The notes: generated by a model not told the origin, from the sequence alone. A stretch of 64,000 bases of DNA from Buxus sempervirens (GCA_947561395.2 OX387184.1:43390766-43454765); one strand, 5' to 3'. Shown: positions 1 to 13,362, numbered from the stretch's first letter. Numbers and translations: made by a program.

Positions 1-920
1 TAAAACATCTTACTTAACGATTAAAATTGGTTTAAAATAGTTTAGAATTGAATCAGGCGTTAAAATTGGTAAAATTTGGATTTTTTGCACTGAGCACTCA
101 GGATCGCTTAGGATTGCTCAGGAGGTCTAAGGTCAGCGATAGTTCAAAATCGATCGCTGACTGTCTGTCAGTGAGTGGTCTTGGGCTGTCAACATTTTTC
201 AACGAGCGCCTGGGAGCGCCAAGGATCACTGAGAACAGTAAGCTCGGTGGTCTCCCAAAAACGAACATACAGTGTTTAAAAACTTGATTTTTCATTCTCT
301 GATCAATATTAACATACTTATAAGATTTATATCAAGCTAAATACATGTATATTCAACACAAAAACATGCATAGAGATTAAACCACTTAGGAAAACAAATT
401 AGACATTAAATCTGTGATACCTACCTCTTACGGTTGTTCCTCTTCTTCTCTTCTGAATAGCAACACTCAAACCTCTTCACAGTCACCAAGAGACATTCAG
501 AAGATAGAAATCAAAGCACTCTCTCCATTTTCCTTCTTCTTCTTCTCCTTTTCTTCTTCTTCCAGTCGCTAGTCGCTCTCAGTCATGCGACTGCTCCTTG
601 CGGCTGATCAATATGAAGGCAATAAGCTTAGAATACCACTCGTATTCCTCTAAGTTATTTTTAACGTATTTATATACCTCCTATCCCATGCAACACACTT
701 ACATAAAACTCAATGTACCTCACCCAATCATAACTCATCAGAATTAAACTATTGATCATACCTCGATATCTTACGATCAGACGATCGGATCTGTGCCAAA
801 CTCTAGATCTCCACTATTTACGGTATCACCTACAACCATAAATTATTTCCATCAATTAAAACCCTAAATAATATTAATTATTAATTCACTTTTATCTTTA
901 GGAAAATTCGGGGTCTTACA
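1..920 (-). mobile_element. Ty3/gypsy LTR fragment, antisense, cut by window edge
   Basis: This is the inner part and terminus of an LTR on the minus strand. It ends at 920 with ATTCGGGGTCTTACA, the reverse complement of the usual LTR start TGTAA-ACCCCGAATTTTC. Its first 300 bases match the copy at about 4325-4620 (same order of motifs, e.g. a run of 'gctcaggatcgc'-type words and 'aacgagcgcc'). The block at 420-600 ('ctacctcttacgg', 'ctccttgcggctg') matches the solo LTR at 9730-12616. The other end lies upstream of the window, so no TSD can be checked. No coding sequence is seen; the short open frames are chance. Confidence 0.75.
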
Positions 921-2460
921 ATTCAATCCTATTAATAAATTCAGATTGGTTCTACTCATTTTAAGCTCAAACAGTAGATTTTTTTCCTAATAGAATTATC
1001 CTTAAGTTCTTTCTTCTAAAATGAATCACAAATCCTTTCTTCTAAGACTACCAATTCACTTAAATGAGAACCCTAAACTGTCCACCTCTTAGTTAGCTTA
1101 ATTTCTGCAATTATTCCCTAATACATCTCCAATTTAATTTCAGATATGAATTGCACCTAAAAGAAATTTCTATAACCTTTACTTGTGAAATTTCAATGCA
1201 CTAAGAATAATTATACATCATCTAATACCTTAATCAATTCTCTTTATGATAAAGCACTTCATTTATAAATCCAATTTTTGGCATCTCTTCACTCACTCCA
1301 ATTACATTACTAATCTTTACTTATTCCATACAAATCAATCCCTAATTGGACTAACCAAAAATAATAATAATCTGCTGAATTTTACCCTGGGCACCTACCA
1401 CAGGGGCCTAGGCTGCCCTCGGCGCCCAGCTAAAGTTTCTGAATCATCTGGCAATGGGCACCCAGCCAAGAACGAAACACATCATTGCGGCAATTCATTT
1501 TTCACTTAGACTGATATGATATTCTTCTTCCATTCCACTTCTAACACACTCATAACAATATAAACAACCAATTTAAGCATAATTGAGTTTAATCTAATCA
1601 TGGAAACAAGCTTCATCAACTTAGCCGCCCATTATCATTTCTAATAGAATTTCAGCATGCTTCATCATATATTCAATCCATTTCTTCAATTTAAATCAAT
1701 CAAAACAGAAATTGGAGGTGCTACTTACCTTGAAATGCTAATTTTGAGTTGCTGAAGACTCGAATTCTTAGGTGGAAATTCTACAATCAAATTCCAATTC
1801 AGCCACTCACCCTTCCTCTGTAGATATTTGCGAATTGGATCAGATCTTTCCAAATCTGATTCCTAGTTTACAATGGCATCAAAACTAAACAGTTTCATAT
1901 CAATTTATAATGAACCTACCTGAATTGATGTGAGCTCTCCGAATTATAGCTTCCAGACAAACTGAAACTGCAGCCAACAATTTCTGTTCGACCTCTCTTG
2001 AACAGAGACCAAACGATTTAACTAAACTCCCTCTGATCAACACAGAAACTCAGAATTCTCTTTCTCAAACCATAGCTCCTTCCTCCACTGAGTTCTCTGA
2101 TCTCCAATCACTCGAGCAAACAACAAAACAATTGCCGATCGAAATAAGAATGCCTTTTATAGTTGCTGCCTTGAGTAAGTTTAAAGAATGATCCCATGCT
2201 TTTATACTCCACCAATTCCCTGCACCAGCACACTTAATTTGCTCTGATCCCCTATCTTCCACATCATCTGACCATCCCAACCAGCCAATTAGTATTTAAA
2301 TAATGCTCCTTACCTAATTAAATATACTTAACCCATCTGGTTTGTCAAAAATCCTCGGTTTGACCCCTTTTTCTCCATTTATGAAATTTTCCATCAGTTA
2401 AATAATTTAATCAACCATATAATCCAATTTTTAATGTTATTAAAAATTCGGGATTTTACA
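921..2460 (-). mobile_element. Ty3/gypsy LTR fragment, second family, antisense
   Basis: A second minus-strand LTR terminus is at 2460 (ATTCGGGATTTTACA). The word 'ggtgctacttacct' at 1717-1730 is the reverse complement of the 'aggtaagtagca' splice-donor-like word found at a similar distance from the start of other LTRs here (e.g. 9090, 37175, 52799). The upstream part is missing or lies left of the LTR ending at 920, which may be nested inside it. A GC-rich patch at 1388-1475 ('gggcacctaccacagggg', 'ggcgcccagc') takes the place of the CpG motif islands of the other LTRs. No gene is seen. Confidence 0.55.
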
Positions 2461-2805
2461 CTTATACATCCAATTTAGGGACTTTTAAATCATTTTATTA
2501 AACTTGTAAATTCTATTTAAGGGCTTGTAAACTTCGTTTATAAACTTGTAAATCCAATTTAGAGACTTGTAAACCTCGTTGTAAGACTTGTAAATCCAGT
2601 TTAAATACTTGTGAACGATGTTATTATACTTGTAAATATAATGCAAGGAGTTGTAAATCCTATTATGAGACTTGTAACTCTGGCTTAGAGACTTGTACGT
2701 ACCCTCGGTTAATAAACTTGTAAATGATGTTTAAGTACTTGCAACAATAACTTTACTAACTTATAAACCATATTTTTGGACTTGTAAACTCCTTTAGTAG
2801 ACTTC
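2461..2805. repeat. Degenerate 21-bp tandem repeat
   Basis: About 16 head-to-tail units begin with ACTTGTAAA followed by a variable C/T-rich and TTTA-rich part. From about 2560 to 2700 at least seven successive units are exactly 21 bp long (acttgtaaatcc..., acttgtaaacctc..., acttgtgaacg..., agttgtaaatcc...). Outer units vary slightly in length. The array lies between an LTR terminus at 2460 and an LTR start at 2806. No coding potential is seen. Confidence 0.8.
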
Positions 2806-5180
2806 TGTAACGCCCCAAACCCAGGTCAATACAAACCGGCTCCTGACCCAAATCCGGTTTGCTACTGTATCAACCCGAATCCAACTCAACAACCGAATTC
2901 GAGATGCTACTAAGCCCATATCAAAACAATCATCATAATAAACCAGACTGAAGAATTAAATAATCCATTTATTAATAACTATCAGAGTGCAGAAACATCA
3001 ATGTGCGGAAGTGTAGCCTAACATCATCATAATCATGGAAATAAATAAAACCATCCAATCCAAATCATCAATCTAGTCTGGTATCAAAGGTTTACTAAAA
3101 ACTCTCAATCTCTCAGATACATCAAAACCAAATAATTAAAAATCACTGTCAAAGTCTCATAAAGTCATCTCTCCTCAACCTCAGATGAAGTCGAGATAAT
3201 AGAACTCCTCTAGCAAAAAATCAACCAACTTACTCTGGAAATCCTCACTAGGATCGCCCTCTTGCGTACCAGCTGAAAAATAAAATGAGAAGTAGGGTGA
3301 GATACGAATATCTAAGTAGGTAACACATGCATGCTATAAACAGTTCATATATAGAAAAATAGATGTTCATGCACGAATAAGTAGTCTCGAGTAAACAGAC
3401 TCGTATAAACATTCATCACGATCATGGAATACAAAATAGCATATAAAACAATTTAAGTATTAGTAAACAATATCATGTATATCAATGATCATGATTCAGA
3501 AATTATCAACAAAATCCAAAATAAAACCGGGATGTACTAAGCAGTCACATCCAACTATAATATCAAATACATGCCTCCAGCATGCGAACAGTATTAATAG
3601 TAAGTGTTTGTAATCTTAGTATCATTTTAGGACTCATAAAGAAATATACACGTTTGAGATAACTCTCAACCATATGCTATACCACCGTGCGGCTTAGAGG
3701 TGACACTACTAATGATACTCAAACCCGAGACATCTCCTTAGATAAGAGCCGTAGTCATCGACTTATTGCACACGACCCAACCGAGTTAGCATGAACCACC
3801 AGCATGCAGCACTAAAATCAATACATGGAGATGGTAGCTTATCCACATGTACAGGGAATCACTAGCGGAGCATCGGGGTGTCCCTCTAGACATAGGACCC
3901 TCCAGAGCAACCCAACTTGCAAAGGAAGCGTGCTTGCACAAGGGACTAACTCATCCTAAATGAAATATCCCTTAGCTATCTAAACAAAACTATGGATCAA
4001 TAACTAGCTATGCCCACTAGACACCAAAAATCCCTAAGGACTAATATTTTTGTAAATAATAGTGCCTAGCGGCATATAAAGGGTAAATCTGTAATTCCTC
4101 TCAATATCGGGTTAACTGGGTTGAAATTCTGATATGGAGATTCTTAAATAAGAATCTGGTTAATAATATAAATTGACATGTCTCATGGTTATTTGTTCCA
4201 AATTTATAAGTGTGATTTTCATAAAACTTAGATTTCATAGTTAATTACAAAAGTTGGCAAATAGTAACCTAATTGTCTCCCTATTTTATTTTTCTGCAAA
4301 ACGGGGTATCTGATAATTTATTTTGGTCTTAAAACATCTTAATTAATGATTAAAATTGATTAAAAATAGTTTAGAATTGAATCTGGATTTAAATTTGCAA
4401 ATTTTGGATTTTTCTGCACTGAGCGCTCAAGATCGCCTAGGAATGCTCAGGCGGTCTAGGGTTAGCGATAGTTGTAAATAGAATGCCAATTGCTTGTTAG
4501 ATAGCAGTTGACGGTGGTCAAATATTTTAAACGAACGCCGACCAGCGCTCAGGGGCGCCGAGCACCGGGAGGTTGATGGTCTACAAAATCGGCAAAACAG
4601 TGTATAGAAATCTGATTTTACATGTTCTAATCATTACTAACATACGTATAAGATTACTATCATGCTAAATACATATAAATACAACACTAAAACATGCAAC
4701 ACGAATCGATTAATCCCAAGAACACAAAACGAACGTAAAAAATTGGTGCTACCTACCTCTTAAGGTCGTTCCAACCTTCCTCCTTGTAACAGCACTATCA
4801 ACTCCTTCAGTGACACCAGACAATGCTCAGAAGATGATGATTGAAGCAAACTTTCTCCCTTTTCCTCTTCTTATTCTCCTAGTCCCTGGTCGCTCTTGGT
4901 CATGCGACTGCTCCTTGCGGCTGTTGAATACCAAACGAATACAAGCAAGAGTATTCCAACCGTATGTTATTAGGGTATTCACCTTATTTATATACCCTCT
5001 ATTCCCACGCAACTCACATGCATCAAACTGAACACTCTCGCCCAATCAAAACACATTAGGACTAAAATATAAATCTTCGTGATATCTCACGATCAGACGG
5101 TCAAATATGCACCAAACGCCTGATCTCCACTAATTACGATATCACCTACATTAATAAATTATTCCCATCAATTAAAACCT
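2806..5180 (-). mobile_element. Ty3/gypsy LTR, antisense, truncated at its outer end
   Basis: Starts with TGTAACGCCCC at 2806, which is the reverse complement of an LTR 3' end. The word 'taggtaacacatgcatgc' near 3317 is the antisense form of the 'gcatgcatgtgttgctta' word found near the 3' end of other LTRs here. From 4325 on it matches the fragment at 1-920, including the 'cgatcagacgg' block near 5090, but it stops at about 5180 without reaching a GGGGTTTTACA end. It belongs to the same family as the solo LTR 9730-12616. The ORFs at 4810-5045 are shadows in non-coding LTR. Confidence 0.7.
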
Positions 5181-7494
5181 TTGGTATAAGCAATTGAAAA
5201 CTTCTTCTTTACAGTGGGTTAGTATGAGTTGAACTAAGGTCTAGTTCTTTTCATAAAGATACCAAAGGGAAGGTGGATAACAGTGACTAATTACCTTAAC
5301 AATCTCAGGTATTACTAATGTTGATGCCATCAAAATTTGTAAGTAAATAATTTGAACGTCTTGGAGTCATCTAATTTAGATACTTGCATGCACAAGCTAC
5401 TCAAGAGTTGAAGTCATGTGCTTCAACAGCTGAAGTGTATACATGTGGTGTAACTAGAGTGCAACTTTGGTTGGGTCGACCAAAACCAACTGTGGGTTGG
5501 GTTTGGTTTGGGTTTTATTGCTTTAGATTCGATTTCGGTTCCAAAAATAACAGATTAAATGATAGACATGGTTCATTGTTTTTTCTTTATTTGTTGGTTA
5601 AAGGTAGGGGTGCAACTCGATCCGGTTAAAATCGGACCCAACCCGACTTTGGTTCGGTTTTTATAGTAGTTTGGTTCAGTTTTGGTCCAAAAATCCCTAA
5701 ACCAAACTAAGTCAGTTCGGTTTTGGATTGGATGCTCTGTTAAACCAAACCGAATTTATATATATTATAATATATAATCTATATTTAAATAAATATATAT
5801 ATAATATAATATATGTTAAACTATAAAAGGTTAACTTTAAACTTTAAGGATATTACAAAAAATACCGTTGTTTGAGCACAAAAATGTATTGGTCGAACCT
5901 GAACCAAACTGAACCAAATTGATCTCATGTAATTTAGTTCCGTTCTATTTGGGTTTCGGTTTTTATATATATATTTGCTTCGGTTTTATAATTTCAGTTT
6001 TCAATTTGGTTCGATTCAAACTACAAATATTTTCAGTTTGATCTTGGGTTAACCTCAACCCGAACCTAACCGACCCAAGTTGCACCCCTCGTTAAAGGTA
6101 ATGAAAATAGGCAAAATCACCCTACCCCAAACTGAACCAAACCAAACCAAATGTTTGAATTGAATTTGGAAATTTTTTTGATAGTGTGTTTACCGCTAGA
6201 TGCATGCTCGAGTGGTGTCTTAAGAAAGTCCATTCAATGTGTCTGTAAACCATGTAGGATGCACTCATATCCTATGTAGGACATGCTTGAATCTTTCATA
6301 GGATTAGCGTCTACCCAATAATCGCGTATAGTTCCCCCATTGGAAACTATACGGCAGTTGTATCCCACGTAGTATGTGCCTGCATCCTATGTATGATGTG
6401 CTTGTATCCTGCTATAGAGTGAGCTCATATCCCAATGACAACGTATAATTCTTTAATTGCAATGTGTGAGGTGTTTTTATCTGGCATCAAGATTCACTTA
6501 ACCAACACACAATTAAAGTCATCGTCGATGACAGGATTAACGACTATTTAGGTAGCATATTGATCTTTAGGAAAAGTAGGTTGGGTACATCACTAGATAT
6601 TACAGAATATAAGTCTTTGTCAAAAAAAGTTATTAAAAGTAATTTAAGCTTCCAACTTTTCAATGGGGTTGAATGAGATGTTGCAACTGAAATAACATAT
6701 CTGATTTTGGGAATGACATAATCACACTTTTGAAGAGGCAAATAGAAGCTTTAATAACCGCGTTCTACATTTAAAAAATCCCAACTCTTCAAGATGATGG
6801 TTATAAATTAAAGCAGGAATTTAAAATTTGGATTAACAGACATGCTCCATGTAAAAGGCCAAATGAGAACCAAGAACAACAGTGAAACATTGACAAAAGG
6901 AAATGGGATAGTGATAATGGTCCAACAGTTGAAATAAATTCCACCAACAATACATGAAGATAACATTCAGTGGTTGAATATTTTTGAATGAACTTCCAAA
7001 TATATACTTGTAAAGTAGGTTAAGCTGCTTGCTACAAGATGGGTCAAGCATCAGTAGTGTGACAACAGCAAGTGAAGATGAACATAGGCACATTTGTAAG
7101 TACCTAGCTGCATGTTGATGCATTGAAATTGGTGTTATCGCAAAAGTAACTAGCACACAAAACATCTACAAATGCCCGACATATGATAGATCATTATAAA
7201 CATTAGAAAATTGGAAATCGACTAATGATAAAATCATTTAGAACTAATCCCAAGCTTCTAAAGAATATTGTATCGTATGGATTTTCTCCAAAACAGAATT
7301 TGATAAGAACCATGCGGAAGTTGTTTATTGATTCGTCCTGCAAAAGAACCATCAAAATATCATCTTTAAATGTAAATTGCAGTATTGACAAGCCAATTAT
7401 TAGGAAACAACTTAGGATATGTTTTAAATAAAATATCTCTGCCAATAATACATGTTTCGTCAAAATTATTTCACATTTGGCATACCCGTGGTAC
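5181..7494. other. No gene recognised; AT-rich region with a MITE
   Basis: Apart from the MITE at 5605-6090, nothing identifiable is seen. The stretch 5460-5580 and 6110-6170 contains further 'ggtttggttt' and 'aaccaaacc' runs and may be an older, related MITE into which the clear one inserted. Bases 6240-6440 contain loose repeats of 'tcctatgtaggatg'. Open frames of up to 110 codons (6833-7165, minus strand) match no family I know and have no supporting signals. Confidence 0.5.
5605..6090. mobile_element. hAT-like MITE, 486 bp, 8-bp TSD
   Basis: Terminal inverted repeats are TAGGGGTGCAACT at the left and AGTTGCACCCCTC at the right. They are flanked by identical 8-bp direct repeats GTTAAAGG (5597-5604 and 6091-6098), the TSD length of hAT transposons. 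The interior is AT-rich and full of GGTTCGGTTT/AACCGAACC words in both orientations, so the single strand could fold on itself. It encodes nothing and would be moved in trans. Confidence 0.8.
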
Positions 7495-7595
7495 TGACAC
7501 CCGAAATTACATTACAAGATGGGAAAATAAAGAAAAATATTTATTTGGATTTGAAACAGGTCAAAAAAGATGAAAAATTGGTCAAACCTATTTCT

Positions 7596-7672
7596 GTCCG
7601 CATTTGATATGCGGACGAGCCTTGACCGCAAACAAAATGCGAACAAAGAGTGTCCGCAAACCAAATGTAGAC
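7596..7672. promoter_or_regulatory. Three 21-bp palindromic units, 28-bp period, in Tat LTR
   Basis: Unit 1 (7596-7616) is a perfect inverted repeat, GTCCGCAT-N5-ATGCGGAC. Unit 2 (7624-7644) is GACCGCA...ATGCGAAC and unit 3 (7652-7672) is GTCCGCA...ATGTAGAC. Each is 21 bp and the spacers are 7 bp (gagcctt, aaagagt). The array lies about 190 bp upstream of the TATA box. The same design recurs at 57653-57729 upstream of the antisense accessory gene. The dyad symmetry and even spacing suggest binding sites for a dimeric protein; the protein is unknown. Confidence 0.8.
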
Positions 7673-7859
7673 ACGCGTGTTTTTGGGCGTTTTCGTAAAA
7701 TCTCGATTTTTTAAGCATTGTTACTATTTCTATATCTCTCTAGGGTTTCGTTCGGCCGTTTTACCCTCACTGGTTCTCATATTTACTACAACTCTTGTTT
7801 CTAAAACTGAATTGGAACATTCTAGAACCTCTTAGGACCACCTTGCCCTTGCTCTTGCT

Positions 7860-7868
7860 TATAAATAG
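7860..7868 (+). promoter_or_regulatory. TATA box of Tat LTR
   Basis: TATAAATAG, a near-ideal plant TATA box, lies downstream of the palindromic array. Transcription of the Tat RNA would start about 30 bp further on, near 7895-7900. Confidence 0.65.
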
Positions 7869-9729
7869 AAGGCATCTCCTCAAGCAAACTGCTGAAAGTT
7901 AGAGCTGAGAATTGAAGAGAGAATTGTGGCTAAGAATTGTTGAGAAATTGAAGATTGGGAGAACTCCAAGTGAAGAAGAGAACCCCTGCCTCTTTGATTT
8001 CTCAAGTCTGGGTAAGCTTTTCTCCCCTTTTATTTTCTAGATTTAATTTCTACGATAGTTTTAATCTTCTCCCTTTCTGTAGTATAAGGTCTGTGTATGA
8101 TTGTAACCCAAACCTAAATCCAAGTACCTCAAGTATTTTCTCTTGCCGTAAAACATGAAGAGAGTTCTAGGGAAAGGAGGACAGGAATGGATCCGAAGGG
8201 CAGACCCCCATATGCTGTAATCATATAAATATGTGGTTGTCGTATTTTGTTTAGGTTGTATAATTGGTTATTGATGAAATATGAAGGAATACCATGGATC
8301 CATGCTATTCACAGCATTAGATCTCCTTTTTCTTCTAGATTTTGTATTTTTACATTGTTTTCTGTAAAATCCCCGATTTTTGTAAAAAAAAAAATTTTAC
8401 AACTAAAGAAATAACTCAGAGTTGATTGGTGAATTTTTGTAGTGAAGGAGATAAAAGGGGATTAAATTAAGATCCAGGTGAACCAGATCAGAAATTTCAA
8501 TTTATGGAGGTGAGGTAATCTTAGTAAATTTTTATTTGGGAAATAAGTTTGATGATGATGTGGCATTCATGGGTTAACTAACCAAACAAAGCTGCTGGTG
8601 TAGGGAGTGTTGTAGTGTTGCACTACAGGGGATCGTGATTTAAGTTTGCTGATTGAGCGGCAACTATAAATACTAGGTTAAAATGAGCTCGCTGGTTTGG
8701 TTGAAGAATTGGGCGACTGAAGAGAAAATCTCAGAGAGGAGAGGAGATCAGAAGCTAGGGTTTGGAGCTAAGTCTGGAGGATTTCGGGTATTAAGAGAGC
8801 TCATTTGCTTACTATTTGAGTTCTGTTCGTAGGAATTTATGTGCTCTTGGCAGCAGTGCTCAGATCTGGTCCACTGAAATTCTCAGCAAATTTGAGTTTG
8901 AATTTTAGGTAAGTATAGTTAATTAGATTTTAATTGGTCAAGATTGATCAAGTGAATTACAGATCTGGAAAGATCTGATTTGAATTTGGAATTCTGCAGA
9001 GGTTTGCTGTATGTTCGTTCTGGAGGTAGGAATTCCATAGTTCGTTGGAGTAATTGAGGACGTTTTCAGCTTAGTTTTGCTTCTATCAAGTAAGTAGCAC
9101 AACCTGATTTGATTTGAGTGATTTAAACTTGAAATTTTGCGTTTAAAACCAGCATGCAATAGATTTCTGTTGATACTGAATTTTTACGTGCTTAGGTAGG
9201 TTGAAATAGAAATTTTCGTATTTAAATTTCTAGCTCGTATGTTGGTGAAATATTTAATTACTGATTTGTTAAACCTAAGCTAATAAGTTGATTTTCGTTA
9301 AGAACATAAAGAATTGAAAGTGTGATTTACTGAAGAAAAGTCAGGCGAAGACAATAGCATGAGTGGCTAAATTTGTTCAGATGTTGTTAGTGATTTAACT
9401 AAATGAGAATCAGGTTAACTAGGTCATGAATGGGTTAAGATGATCCTAGAAGCAATACGATTACCCAACCTACATTTAGCCTTGCTGATTTGTCACTGGT
9501 CATGAATAAGCTAGAGAAAAAGGGACTTGGTGCTAAGCTGCAGGGACCTAGCGTTGAGCAACAACGCTAGCCTTATATTTCAATTCTTGTCTAAATGAAA
9601 TGTTCGGTTATTGGTTAAGATATTGATCCTATGGAGGTGTCTCAAGGAAGACACCTCTCAAGGGTTGGCGCCAGCTCTTGTAATTCAGATTTTGTGGTGT
9701 TTATTAATTACAAGTATTGGATTTACTCT

Positions 9730-12616
9730 TGTAACGCCCCGAACCCGGGTCCATGCAAACCAAGCACCAAACCCGAATCCGAAGTGATGCTGGCCCAAAG
9801 CTACTAATTACCAGAACATTAAAATTCAATTAATTGCATTAATTATCAAAGTGCGGAGAATTAAAGACATTAATTTCATCAATATGTGTGGCTAAATATA
9901 ACCATCAACTAACTCATCAATGTAAATTCATAAATCTGATAAATGGGTTTTCTAACGCACTTTCTCTCATATTCAATTAAATCATAAACTATCTATCAAG
10001 GTACATCTATATCAATCTCTAATAGAAAGATCTAAATTAAATAAGAAAGATCCTCAACTCAGTAATTTGCAACTTCCCCTCGAGTCAACCCCAAGGACGC
10101 TCTCACGTGGAACAACTGAAAAATAAGATAAAGGAGTTGGGTGAAATACAACTATCTCAGTAGGTAACACATGCATGCTAGAAACAGTTTATATATAAAA
10201 GTAATCATTCATGCACGATAAAATAATCGAGTATTCACGGTCAATAAGAGGAACGAGTAATCACATACGAAACCAATAATTATTTAGTGCTTGAAATAAA
10301 GAGAGATTATTATGTAACCTTCGTTTCAATTTGTAAGGCAATGTAATATAAATCACATCTAAAGGGTTTTCCAATTATAATTCTATATTTTATTTCGAGC
10401 TCCTTTATATTCTATTTTAGAGTCAATCAAATCAAGTCACAGCTAAACCGTTTAATAAAACTCTTCTTATTCAAATGTAAATCATGTCATTCATAATTAA
10501 TAGTGAATCTCAATCTGATAACAACATTCTCCCATGTAGGATGTAATCACATAATAATCACATCTACCGTACATGAGGTCTCTCCCACATGAGTCATCAT
10601 ATCTCACCTGCAGGTGGTCACATCTCACCCGTAGGTGGTAATCACATATATCTCCCCTGTGGGATGCAATCCAATTAGGATCACATCTCCCCCACAAGAG
10701 GTCACATCCCTCCCGCAGGAGGTCACATATCTCCCCTGTGGGATACAATCCAATCAGGATCACATCTCCCCCAACAGGAGTTCTCATCTTACCCGCAGGT
10801 GGTCACATATCTCCCCTGTGGGATGCAATCAAATCAGGATCACATCTCCCCCAACAGGAGGTCTCATCTAACCCGCAGGTGGTCACATATCTCCCCTTTG
10901 GGATGCAATCCAATCAGGATCACATCTCCCCCAACAGGAGGTCTTATCTCTCCTGCAGGAGGTCGCATATCTCATCCACAGATGGTACGAATCTCTTATA
11001 GCCATCATGGCATTCAGTCCACAATCCATTTATATTTTGAGAAGGAAATTACCTATATAGAATCCTTGTAATCATTTCAAGTGAGCTTGATCCTCTTTAA
11101 ACCCCAAATTGTAATAAATCATAGAATAAGTTGGTTACATATCTAATATGAACTTTTTAGTATAATTGGCCTTCAGAGACACCTTAAGAATAATCTTAGA
11201 GAAGTGTTACATGGGGTGGAAATCCAAATAACCTATTTTATAATGATTTGGGACTAAGAATGTCATAAAATTCTCAAAATACATTTTGGATGAATGGAAT
11301 AGTCTTAGGATTCCCAATAAGGTCACCATACCAAAAATCAATTGATTCCGAGACAAAAAGTTTCAGACCCCAAAAATATTCTAAGTCTAGTTAAAACACT
11401 GACTTTTGGGTATATAATTTTTCTAGACAAATGTACAAGGAGTTTTGGGCTCAAATTTTGGTTGTAGTTTATTGAAGAATAAACACATCTCCTAGAATTT
11501 TATGGGCTTCTGAATCACTTATCTGGGTATCAAACCCAAAACGGGCTTTTTGATAAAAACCAGAAAAACTGGAAATTTAGGCATGAACTGGAAAGTTGAC
11601 ATTTTATTGGCTGGGAATTGGACCTTGGAAGTATTTTTATTGGTTCCAAATGGGGGGCAAAACCTTATTTACATGTAAAGACTTAAGTAAATGGAGCAAT
11701 AAATACACAGGAGATTTACTTAAATGTCTTTCATGGAAATAAGGGTGCTGTGTAGGAGGCTCAGGTTATATAGAAAAGGGGATGAAAAACTGTCAAAATT
11801 GCATTTTTTTGTTAGAGCGCCTAGGATCGCTCAGGATCACCTAGGCGGTCAAAGTCGGCGGTAGTGTAAAACAGAGCGCCGATGATAACTCTTCTTGCGG
11901 TCTTGGGCGGTCTCAATTTTTCAACGAGCGCCGAGGATCACCAAGCACAATCGAGGTCGGCGGTCCCCAAAAAACGAACAGAAACAGTTTAAAAACGTGA
12001 TTTTTCCTATTCTAAGCAATCCCATAATACTTATAATGATTATATCATGCATTATACATATATCTACATCATAAACACATGGTTTGAAGATTAAACGAAC
12101 GTAAATACAAAAACGAACGTAAAACAGTGTCACCTACCTCTTACGATCGTTTCCTCTCCTTCTCTATGAACAACAACAACACAGACACTACGACACTCCC
12201 TTGGGATGAAGAAAAACCAGAGCAACCACTTTCCTTCTTCTTCTTCTCTGGTTGCTCAGTCGCTCTTGGGTGTGCGGTTTTCTCTTGCGGCTGTTGAAGA
12301 CTAAACGAATACAAGTCAAATATGTTTAGGTATTCCACCCATATTTCATTAGGGTATATAGCTTATTTAATACCCTCATATCCCATGTGACGCACATGCA
12401 TCAAACACAACGCACACGCCCAACCAAAATACAATTACTTTAAAACATTAATCTTTCCTCGATATCTCATGATTGGACGGTCTGATCTGCACCAAACTCT
12501 TGATCTCCACTAATAACGATATTCTCTATAATAATAAATTATTTCGATCCATAATAATCCTCAAGAATAGTAATTGTTATTTTATTTTAATATTTGGGAA
12601 AATTCGGGGTTTTACA
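9730..12616 (-). mobile_element. Solo gypsy LTR (S2), antisense
   Basis: Runs from TGTAACGCCCC to CGGGGTTTTACA with TSD ACTCT on both sides (9725-9729 and 12617-12621). It is 2887 bp with no internal coding region, so it is a solo LTR left by LTR-LTR recombination. It contains an 80-bp tandem repeat (10651-10980) and a CpG motif island at 11815-11965 that includes CGCCTAGG and its inverted copy CCTAGGCG. It is the best-preserved member of the family seen at 1-920 and 2806-5180. Confidence 0.88.
10651..10980. repeat. About four 80-bp tandem units inside solo LTR S2
   Basis: The word CTCCCCTGTGGGAT begins successive units near 10651, 10730, 10810 and 10890, a period of 79-80 bp. Each unit contains shorter subrepeats of the type 'cccgcaggaggtcacat'. 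The overlapping open frames here (10635-11071 on plus, 10497-10787 on minus) result from the repeat and are not genes. Confidence 0.85.
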
Positions 12617-13362
12617 ACTCTTAGGAAACTTAAATGCATGTGATTATAGTATCTTGGAGGAAATATAAGTGTTGGGAAACTAAGGTTATACCAATATATT
12701 AAGTGTTAAAAATCTGAAACCTATTAGAGAAGTGTTATAGGAAATTCCTAGGTGCTGTAAATTTCTCCAGCACATATACCTTTTTGCCATGCAACCTGAA
12801 CTTGGGAAATCAATTAGAGGGTTAGTTAGAGATAATCAAACAGGAGTTGAGTAAATCTGGGGTTGCTGAAGTAAGTGCATAAATAGGGAATGTAAAAATA
12901 AATAGGATAGTTAGAGGTAAGCTTCAAGGCTTTATATAAATCAAGATGTTTGGAGTATAAAACATATGTAGAAGCTACTGTTTGGGCATGAATCATATAA
13001 TACCAGATTTAATTAAATAAGGAAATTAAGGTTTTGTTTTAATTTCGGAATTTCCGGTTTAACCAAAACTTAACAGCTTTACAAACTTTTGGTTTATAAA
13101 AAAAGGGAATTTTATGCAATACTTTGGAAAAGAACTTGAAATCAGATTATTTTGGACAAATGTGATTAATTGGTTTTCTCCATGTACTTGAATGATGTTT
13201 TTGGGATTTTTGTTGGAATGATGGTCATCTTTCCTCCGTGTACTCTGAGATGCTTTTTGTACTCGGGATGATGTGTTTGAGTTTAGAACAAGTGGATATT
13301 AATGAAATTACTGTTTTTGCTTTAGCTCAAGTCTAGATGGCATAGCTCAGTGTGGATCCACA

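Larger units (their letters stand above)
7495..8362 (+). repeat. Tat element 5' LTR, first part
   Basis: Begins with TGACACCCGAA after 'cccgtggtac'. It holds a three-unit palindromic array (7596-7672) and a good TATA box (7860-7868), so this is the promoter half of the LTR. It is interrupted at 8363 by a nested LTR with TSD TTTTC and resumes at 18685. Total LTR length would be about 1.7 kb. The exact start is an inference, because no 3' LTR is available for comparison. Confidence 0.6.

Noticed and set aside
6833..7165. 110-codon minus-strand ORF
   Set aside because: No family resemblance, no promoter or splice signals, and Cys/Phe/Leu-rich composition expected from AT-rich antisense DNA.
10497..11071. 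Overlapping proline- and isoleucine-rich ORFs on both strands
   Set aside because: By-products of the 80-bp tandem repeat in a solo LTR.
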